Below are positions 58,854 to 64,000 of a stretch of 64,000 nt of DNA, piece by piece (position 1 is the first letter of the stretch; each line of letters opens with the position of its first letter). The stretch spans positions 558,001-622,000 of the forward strand of contig NZ_QXQB01000002.1 in the NCBI RefSeq assembly GCF_003605435.1, read 5' to 3'. A model generated the notes under the pieces. The model saw only the letters and a program-made list of their open reading frames with translations, ran no database searches and was not told the origin of the DNA. The stretch comes from Paenibacillus pinisoli (GTDB lineage Bacteria; Bacillota; Bacilli; Paenibacillales; Paenibacillaceae). A program made the translations under genes and the position numbers.

Positions 58854-59303
58854 CTAATCCTGCGGCATCCGAGCGGCAGACTGCACGTTCTCGCGAAGCT
58901 TCATAAGCAATCGGACAAGCTCATCTTGCTCATCTTTCGTGAAGCCCCTCTCGAGCAGTTCTCTCGTCGTTTCGGTGACCATGTCGATATAACCGCCCAA
59001 AGCCCGGCCTTCTTCAGTAAGATATACTTTTGTACAGCGACGGTCATTGGGACAGCCTTGTCTCTTAATAAAGCCCTTCTTCTCCAAACTGGCCAGCATG
59101 CGGGTTAAGCCGGACTTATCCTTGCGGAGTTGGTCCGCAATCTCAATCTGGGTCAGCCCTTCCTGCTTGAGCAGCAGCGCCATCACCAAATGCTGTTCAG
59201 GCGCCAACTGATATTGGCCCAGCCGGTGCTTCAAGTAGCTCGTAATTTCAAGGTCTATCGTATGAATGATCACGCCGACATGCTCCGTCCTTTGCTCACT
59301 CAT
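58854..59303 (-). CDS. MarR-family transcriptional regulator
   Basis: The regulator is 149 residues from ATG at 59303 (GAGGCGG six bases upstream). The winged helix has 'LTQIEIADQLRKDKSGLTRMLASLEKKGFI' (in parts) and wing 'CPNDRRCTKVYLTEEG', typical of MarR proteins. No cysteine sits at the OhrR redox position near the N-terminus, but Cys is present in the wing. Copies of a 12-14-base palindrome in its own promoter and before the FMN reductase suggest repression of both. Confidence 0.95.
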   Translation of the reverse strand: MSEQRTEHVGVIIHTIDLEITSYLKHRLGQYQLAPEQHLVMALLLKQEGLTQIEIADQLRKDKSGLTRMLASLEKKGFIKRQGCPNDRRCTKVYLTEEGRALGGYIDMVTETTRELLERGFTKDEQDELVRLLMKLRENVQSAARMPQD

Positions 59304-59322
59304 CGCATACCGCCTCATTTAG

Positions 59323-59334
59323 TTGATATATCAA
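59323..59334. promoter_or_regulatory. MarR operator in its own promoter
   Basis: TTGATATATCAA is a perfect 12-bp palindrome 20 bases upstream of the MarR start. It matches the element before the FMN reductase. Confidence 0.72.
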
Positions 59335-59472
59335 TCATCTTTCGTCAGTATGCCAGAATCCACGCCCCCCTGTCAACCGGCAACGGCCTTCTTATTTCAC
59401 CCAGCCCTGCTAGATGTAAGTAAAAAAGGGCAACGCATGCTGGCGTGGCGCTTAGGCTGCTGAGCATGGGCT

Positions 59473-59830
59473 GCAAGCCGAGACACTCGGCTTGCAGAGC
59501 CGTGCATCGCGCGAATCGGCGCTCTAGGCCGAGTTTCTCGGCTTGCAGAGCCGTGCACCGCGCGATTCTGCGCACTAGGCCGAGTTTCTCGGCTTGCAGA
59601 GCCGCGCACCGCGCGATTCGGCGCACTAGGCCGAGTTTCTCGGCTTACAGAACCGCGCACCGCGCGATTCGGTGCTTTATGCCGAGTTTCTCGGCTTGCA
59701 GAGCCGCGCACCGCGCGATTCGGCGCTCTAGGCCGAGTTTCTCGGCTTGCAGAGCCGTGCACCGCGCGAATTGGCTTGCTCTGTGTAGCCGGACAAGCGC
59801 TCTAAGCCGTATTTTATGGCTTGCAGCTTG
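59473..59830. repeat. 51-bp tandem repeat array 2 (same hairpin core as array 1)
   Basis: Units begin at 59473, 59524, 59575, 59626, 59677 and 59728, exactly 51 bases apart, with a decayed copy at about 59800. Each contains GCCGAG-TTT-CTCGGC and TTGCAGAGCCG; the remainder (GCACCGCGCGATTCGGCG) differs from array 1 but is uniform within this array. In the first unit the loop is ACA while both arms are intact, and the decayed copy keeps AAGCC...GGCTT, suggesting the hairpin is what is conserved. It lies between the MarR gene and the end of the DUF3299-like lipoprotein gene. Not coding. Confidence 0.9.
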
Positions 59831-59842
59831 CTAGCCTACAGC

Positions 59843-60907
59843 CTACTCTTTGATTTCCTCAAACTTGGCGTCATAGAGGCGGAACATCGTTTTGTAGCCG
59901 GATTCGTCGACTTTCACGCCGACATCCAGCCGTCCAGTCAGCTTAAGCGGCTTGTTCGTGTACCGCAGCTTGGAGCCGTCTTTGACAAATACGATCATGA
60001 TTTTGTTCCAGTAGGTCTCATCTCCATTATCGAACGGGCACTCCGCGCCCGGCTCCGGAATAAGCAGGAACCAATTATCGTTGAAGGAGAGCACCTCACC
60101 CATAAACCCTTTTATCTGAACGGTCTTCCGTTCATCGGACAAATCCCAAAACCGGTTGGAAGGCGTCGTTTGCTCCTCATTATCAAAAAATTCATTCCAC
60201 CCGATTTGCGGATATTTAGAGGATGAGCTGCTTCCAGATGCAGGCTTCTTGCCAGCATCCGCTGATTTGCCGTCTGTTCCAGATTTGGCTGGTTGCTCCT
60301 GCTTGGAACTATTCGAAGAACCCGGCTTATTGGTGACCGGCTCCTGCTTGGAGCCGTTCAAAGTACCCGTTTCCCCTGTCCCTTGCTTTGAACCGTTCGA
60401 AGAACCGGGCTTGTTTTGGCCAGTCCCCTGTTCTCCTGCACCTTTCTCATCCGATCCGTCCGATGCACCATTCGCACCCGCTAATCCCGTTTTTTGTCCG
60501 GTTGAAGTAGAAGTTTTATCGGCGCTCCCCTCGTTCTGAACCGTCTCCCCCTCAGACGATGCACTCTCTACCGTCGAACCAGTTAGATCAGATTTACCGT
60601 TACCTGCTTCCCCGCTCTTTCCCCCAGCATCTTGATTACTCCCTACTCCATCATCTGCACCAAACTCATCCGAGCCAGGCTCCGTACCCGCAGACTGTTG
60701 ACCTTCGTCTGAAGCAGCAGCTTTACTATTCTCATCTATTCCTATCGTTTGCCCACCGTCGACCGCATTGGATGCTGCAACTACAGCATCGCCAAAAGAA
60801 CTTGCACCGTCAGAGCCTGGCTTTGCCGCGCCGCAGCCGCTAAGCATGATCATTGCAGCAAGCAATCCAATACCGGCCCGGCCAATCCGCTTATAATAAC
60901 GAATCAT
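59843..60907 (-). CDS. Lipoprotein with low-complexity tether and DUF3299-like C-terminal domain
   Basis: The protein has 354 residues. The signal peptide ends in lipobox 'LSGC' (Cys25). Residues 30-235 are a long Ser/Gly/Lys/Asp-rich, disordered linker with repeated 'NKPGSSNGSKQ' pieces. Residues 240-354 form a compact domain ('LSDERKTVQIKGFMGEV', 'WFLLIPEPGAECPF', 'LKLTGRLDVG') resembling DUF3299, found with ABC systems for zinc handling. The lone Cys in 'ECPFDNGDE' may bind metal. AGGAGG precedes the ATG; it follows the permease gene by 12 bases. Confidence 0.83.
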   Translation of the reverse strand: MIRYYKRIGRAGIGLLAAMIMLSGCGAAKPGSDGASSFGDAVVAASNAVDGGQTIGIDENSKAAASDEGQQSAGTEPGSDEFGADDGVGSNQDAGGKSGEAGNGKSDLTGSTVESASSEGETVQNEGSADKTSTSTGQKTGLAGANGASDGSDEKGAGEQGTGQNKPGSSNGSKQGTGETGTLNGSKQEPVTNKPGSSNSSKQEQPAKSGTDGKSADAGKKPASGSSSSSKYPQIGWNEFFDNEEQTTPSNRFWDLSDERKTVQIKGFMGEVLSFNDNWFLLIPEPGAECPFDNGDETYWNKIMIVFVKDGSKLRYTNKPLKLTGRLDVGVKVDESGYKTMFRLYDAKFEEIKE

Positions 60908-60919
60908 TTCATTTTCCTC

Positions 60920-62314
60920 CTAGTTTCTGAATAACGTCAACGCGTCTGTTCGATACACACGGAAAGCCGGCCCGGCGGATGCTGCGATACCAAGCAGCAA
61001 AGCCGCCGCAATCAACTGCCATTCATTCGTAGCCATCTGCATCGGCTGCAGTTGAACCCCAGTCTGCGTGAACATGTAATCACCCAGCCACCATGCAGCC
61101 AAACGGCTTGCTGCAAAACCTATCACAACGCCTGCAGCCGTAAGCGCGACTCCTTCACCGATCAGGCATGCAAGAATATAAGATCTAGATTTGCCTATCA
61201 ATCGCAATAAGCCGACATCTCTCTTGCGCTCTTGAATAGAAGACATCAATGCCAAAAGCAAGGTCGATGCGGCGAGCAATGCACAAATCATCATTACGAT
61301 CAGCAAAAGCTGCGAGCCGCTGTCTACGACATTCAACACATCGGCTACCGCCTTGCTGGAATAGACCGCCTGAATGTTATCCAGCGCATCATACTTAAGC
61401 TTCAACGATTGCGCACCCATCAGTGATTCAGGCTTTATCATGATTGCTGTAATTTCGCGATGGGCTTCATCCGTATCATGAACGGCCCAGGCATATTCCA
61501 TCGTCGTGAAGATCGCCCGGTCATCCGCCGTATTCAGCCTGGGCAATATGCCGACCACTGTATAAATGAAACTGGCATGCGCATCCCCATGATGGTCCGA
61601 ATGAACGCTCCCCGACTGCTCTGAATCATGAGCCCCTTCACCAACATGCTCTTCATCAGCATGTTGTTCATCTGCTGCGGGATGCTCTCCACCAGCATGA
61701 TGTTCATCAGTTGTTGAATGCTCTTCACCAGCGTGATGTTCATCCTCAGCATGATGCTCATCTTCAGCAGCTTCGTCATGCCCCTCTGCTGAATCGTCGT
61801 TCAGATCCACATGGGCAACGAGCCCATGCGCCCCGCTGAACGTGTCTCCTACCTTAAGGTTCAGCGCCTTGGCTGCAGCAGCTCCCACCGTTACTTCTCC
61901 GAGACCGCCATACAGCTTCCCGGCAGCCAGGCTGCGATCCTCATAACGTGTCAGAAAATATGCGGGGTCAATGCCCACAATCGGGTATCCGTTATGGCTG
62001 TCGCCAGTCGTCATGCCGAATGCAGCCTCTGCCTCCCCGCTCTCGCGAATCTCCTCCAGCAGCCGGTGCGGAATATTGCCCGTAGGCGCACCTACCCGAT
62101 AGAAGGTGTTCAGCACAAGCTGAGACTCGCTCCCGTCTGCGCCGATGGTCAGCTCGAACGGGCCATAGCCTTTTTTGGCACCTTGCTCAACACCATCTCT
62201 GCTCATTAGCAGCAGCGAAAATAAAGCGACCGTTACCGTTACCGCGATTATCGTCAACACCGTCAGAAACCCGCGATGCTTCATATTGCTCCACACATAC
62301 TTCCATCCGCTCAC
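60920..62314 (-). CDS. FtsX/MacB-type ABC permease with His-rich extracytoplasmic loop
   Basis: The protein is 464 residues, start GTG at 62314 overlapping the ATPase stop (GTGA), with GGAGGTG upstream. It has the FtsX layout: one N-terminal segment (about 16-37), an extracytoplasmic domain (about 40-335), then three segments (about 337-455). Residues 175-245 are packed with His, Asp and Glu in repeated 'DEHHAGEEH'-like units, a pattern of metal-binding loops. The genes for ATPase and DUF3299-like lipoprotein flank it. The likely substrate is a metal such as zinc; this is inference. Confidence 0.88.
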   Translation of the reverse strand: MSGWKYVWSNMKHRGFLTVLTIIAVTVTVALFSLLLMSRDGVEQGAKKGYGPFELTIGADGSESQLVLNTFYRVGAPTGNIPHRLLEEIRESGEAEAAFGMTTGDSHNGYPIVGIDPAYFLTRYEDRSLAAGKLYGGLGEVTVGAAAAKALNLKVGDTFSGAHGLVAHVDLNDDSAEGHDEAAEDEHHAEDEHHAGEEHSTTDEHHAGGEHPAADEQHADEEHVGEGAHDSEQSGSVHSDHHGDAHASFIYTVVGILPRLNTADDRAIFTTMEYAWAVHDTDEAHREITAIMIKPESLMGAQSLKLKYDALDNIQAVYSSKAVADVLNVVDSGSQLLLIVMMICALLAASTLLLALMSSIQERKRDVGLLRLIGKSRSYILACLIGEGVALTAAGVVIGFAASRLAAWWLGDYMFTQTGVQLQPMQMATNEWQLIAAALLLGIAASAGPAFRVYRTDALTLFRN

Positions 62315-63063
62315 GCCCGCTCACCTCCGACTTCCGCAAAGGCTCGCCGGTCTGCCTCGCTCGGAACCTCTTCACCGCGAGATGGGGACGTGCCCAGGCA
62401 GCGATTGACGGTTGCGAAGTCCAGCTTCGTCTTGAACAGCTCTGCCAAATGGCGGTCATGCGTCACGGTCACCAGCGTTGACCTACTCTCCTCGCATACC
62501 TCCAGCAGAAGTCCCATGATATCGGCAGCCGTCTCCCAGTCCAGGCTCCCTGTCGGCTCATCCGCAAGCACAAGCGGCGGACGGTTAATCATCGCCCGAA
62601 TAATCGCCGCCCGCTGCTGCTGGCCTCTGGACAGCTTCGACGGAAGCTGATTCATCCGCTCCTTCAGCCCGACACGCTCGAACCAGCCCTCCAACAATGC
62701 CATACGCTCCGCTTTTCCCATTGAACGGGGCAGCACAAGCTCGACGTTCTCACGGACAGTCAGCGACGGCACCAGATAAAAGTCCTGGAATACATAACCG
62801 ACCATCAAAGCCCGGTACGCATCCCGCTCCGACTCCTTCATTCCGCTAACCTTCTGACCCCCGACTTCCAGAACGCCTTTGTCCATAGGCAATACCCCGC
62901 CCAGCAGATGGAGAAAGGTGCTTTTTCCGCTTCCGCTCGGTCCAAGCAAAGCAATCGCATCGCCGCTTTGGGCGCTCCATTCTTCGATATCAATAATGAG
63001 CTGCGTATTCCCCTGATGCGGGAATGACTTCTGCAAGCCCTTCACCTTGATCATATCTGTCAT
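62311..63063 (-). CDS. ABC transporter ATP-binding protein (LolD/MacB-like)
   Basis: The ATPase is 250 residues from ATG at 63063 (GGGAGG seven bases upstream); the longer frame to 63144 has no site. Walker A '[16 protein letters not shown]', Walker B '[12 protein letters not shown]' and switch 'TVTHDRHL' are intact. The signature reads '[14 protein letters not shown]', a deviation from LSGGQ seen in other MacB-type ATPases. It partners with the FtsX-type permease through a four-base overlap. First gene of the three-gene unit. Confidence 0.93.
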   Translation of the reverse strand: MTDMIKVKGLQKSFPHQGNTQLIIDIEEWSAQSGDAIALLGPSGSGKSTFLHLLGGVLPMDKGVLEVGGQKVSGMKESERDAYRALMVGYVFQDFYLVPSLTVRENVELVLPRSMGKAERMALLEGWFERVGLKERMNQLPSKLSRGQQQRAAIIRAMINRPPLVLADEPTGSLDWETAADIMGLLLEVCEESRSTLVTVTHDRHLAELFKTKLDFATVNRCLGTSPSRGEEVPSEADRRAFAEVGGERA

Positions 63064-63103
63064 GCCGAACCTCCCTGGCTCTGCCTTCCTTTTTTCAGCC
63101 CAA

Positions 63104-63133
63104 ACAGCAAACAGGAGAGCCACGCTCTCCTGT
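63104..63133 (-). terminator. Terminator of the alkaline phosphatase gene
   Basis: A perfect 10-bp stem, ACAGGAGAGC (63111-63120) with GCTCTCCTGT (63124-63133), loop three bases. The T tail on the minus strand is short. Confidence 0.65.
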
Positions 63134-63172
63134 CTGCAATCCATTCGTTCAAGCGAAGCGACGAATGTATGG

Positions 63173-64000
63173 TTATTTCACGATTCTTTCGGACAACGTG
63201 TCCCAAGTCATCTTTTTGCCGGTCAGCGTGTTGAAAGCCTCAAGCGGCAAGTACAGCTTGCCATTGTCAACGTCGCTAGCCAGGCTCGAAGCTGCGCCGT
63301 TCACCGTTACTTTTTTGCTGTCAAGGTTGACCGCGATCGTATTGCCTTCATGCGTAATCGATGCCGTGCGAGTCGATTCGCTCCATGCCACTTTCGCTCC
63401 AAGCGTCTCCGCAAGCGCCTTGGCAGGATACAGCACTTGGCCGTCTCTTGTTACTTTGAATTTCGGATACAGGTATTTGGCTTGCAGCTTAGCTGTAGCG
63501 CCAGCCAAATCTACGCCGATCACTTCAGCGGAAGCCATGGCGATACGCGTATTGTCGATTTGGCCTTTCACCAGGTCGGCAATCGGGCCGTATGCCCATA
63601 CGCCTACGTCTACTGCAGAGTGGCCGTGGCCGCTCCAGCCGATCAGCAGCCTTTTGCTGACAACCGCATTATAGCTTCCTTCCTGTGCATAGGAAGAACC
63701 GTCGCCAGCCAGAATGTATGCCGCTTCTTCATCCGTCAAATCTTGAATCCATGTGTTGGCCTGAACGATCGACTTCACTTCTTCAATCGTTTTGGCTTCT
63801 TTCAGCTTGCCTGCGATGAATTCGGATGAATTTTTTTGCTGGTCCCACAGCTCCAGATTCAATTCATAAATGTTGTCGCGGGACAGGGACAAGCCGCCTG
63901 TCTCATGGTCAGCTGTAATGACGACGGAAGTATTGCCGTCCTTCTTCGCGAAATCCAGTGCAACCTTCACAGCTGCGTCGAAATCCAGCACTTCCTGAAC
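63173..64000 (-). CDS. Alkaline phosphatase, C-terminal part, with copper-amine-oxidase-N-like domain (cut by window edge)
   Basis: Only the last 275 or so residues are in the window; the start lies beyond base 64000. The visible catalytic part has 'VVITADHETGG' (Asp-His metal ligands) and 'WSGHGHSAVDVGVWAYGP' (His ligand), the C-terminal motifs of PhoA-type phosphatases. It is followed by about 110 residues of the CuAO_N1 type ('VLYPAKALAETLGAKVAWSE', 'GKLYLPLEAFNTLTG'), a domain common in extracellular Paenibacillus proteins and probably used for wall attachment. It releases phosphate from organic esters outside the cell. Confidence 0.92.
   Translation of the reverse strand, partial: VQEVLDFDAAVKVALDFAKKDGNTSVVITADHETGGLSLSRDNIYELNLELWDQQKNSSEFIAGKLKEAKTIEEVKSIVQANTWIQDLTDEEAAYILAGDGSSYAQEGSYNAVVSKRLLIGWSGHGHSAVDVGVWAYGPIADLVKGQIDNTRIAMASAEVIGVDLAGATAKLQAKYLYPKFKVTRDGQVLYPAKALAETLGAKVAWSESTRTASITHEGNTIAVNLDSKKVTVNGAASSLASDVDNGKLYLPLEAFNTLTGKKMTWDTLSERIVK

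Noticed and set aside
59345..59834. Arg/Ala/Ser-rich open frames over repeat array 2 on both strands
   Set aside because: Same artefact of a 51-base repeat; no start signals.

Overview
This 64-kb window looks like chromosomal DNA of a Gram-positive, spore-forming member of the Bacillales, most probably a Paenibacillus-like organism. The support is a small acid-soluble spore protein of the Tlp family, two sugar ABC transporters with lipoprotein binding proteins, a YesM/YesN-type two-component pair beside an LplABC-like transporter, a NAG-family PTS permease with a LicT/GlcT-type antiterminator, an LTA-synthase-like enzyme, strong AGGAGG ribosome binding sites, frequent TTG/GTG starts and moderately GC-rich codons. 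No rRNA, tRNA, phage or insertion-sequence genes were recognised.

Layout. 1-7 kb: DMT exporter, a GlcNAc-type PTS EIICB, its BglG-family antiterminator and an NgcEFG-like sugar ABC transporter. The PTS and ABC units both carry the same antiterminator-type RNA hairpin (RAT) overlapping a terminator, so one antiterminator may control both. 7-14 kb (minus strand): an LplBCA-like transporter followed by its YesN/YesM pair. 14-20 kb: proline dehydrogenase, a large 51-bp repeat array, a nuclease-fold/winged-helix protein, an aldehyde dehydrogenase and a MATE exporter. 20-27.5 kb: an LTA-synthase-like gene divergent from an OmpR/PhoP-type two-component system, an MMPL transporter and a small membrane protein. 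27.5-39 kb: two heterodimeric ABC exporters flanking a DUF4190 protein, exodeoxyribonuclease III, an AIM24-like protein, a nucleotidyltransferase and a charged-helix protein with a possible TIR/deoxyribosyltransferase-like domain. 39-42.3 kb: saccharopine-dehydrogenase-like oxidoreductase, LuxR regulator and a 100-bp repeat array.

42.3-49 kb is a Fur-box-marked siderophore region: AraC-SBP regulator, binding lipoprotein, two FecCD permeases and a two-domain esterase. 49-55 kb: FAD oxidoreductase, acyltransferase, a 42-residue small protein, Lin0512 protein, SDR, PadR regulator and CPBP protease. 55.3-57.9 kb is a visibly AT-rich island with unrecognised genes. 58-59.3 kb: tlp, an FMN reductase and a MarR regulator that share an operator. 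A second 51-bp repeat array follows at 59.5 kb. 59.8-63 kb is a three-gene unit (ABC ATPase, FtsX-type permease with a His-rich loop, DUF3299-like lipoprotein) suggestive of metal handling. The window ends inside an alkaline phosphatase.

The most unusual structure is the repeats. Two arrays about 43 kb apart share the same 51-bp period and the same GCCGAG-TTT-CTCGGC hairpin core but have array-specific remainders. An unrelated 100-bp array lies between them. Both the first 51-bp array and the 100-bp array show alternating units, indicating growth by dimers.
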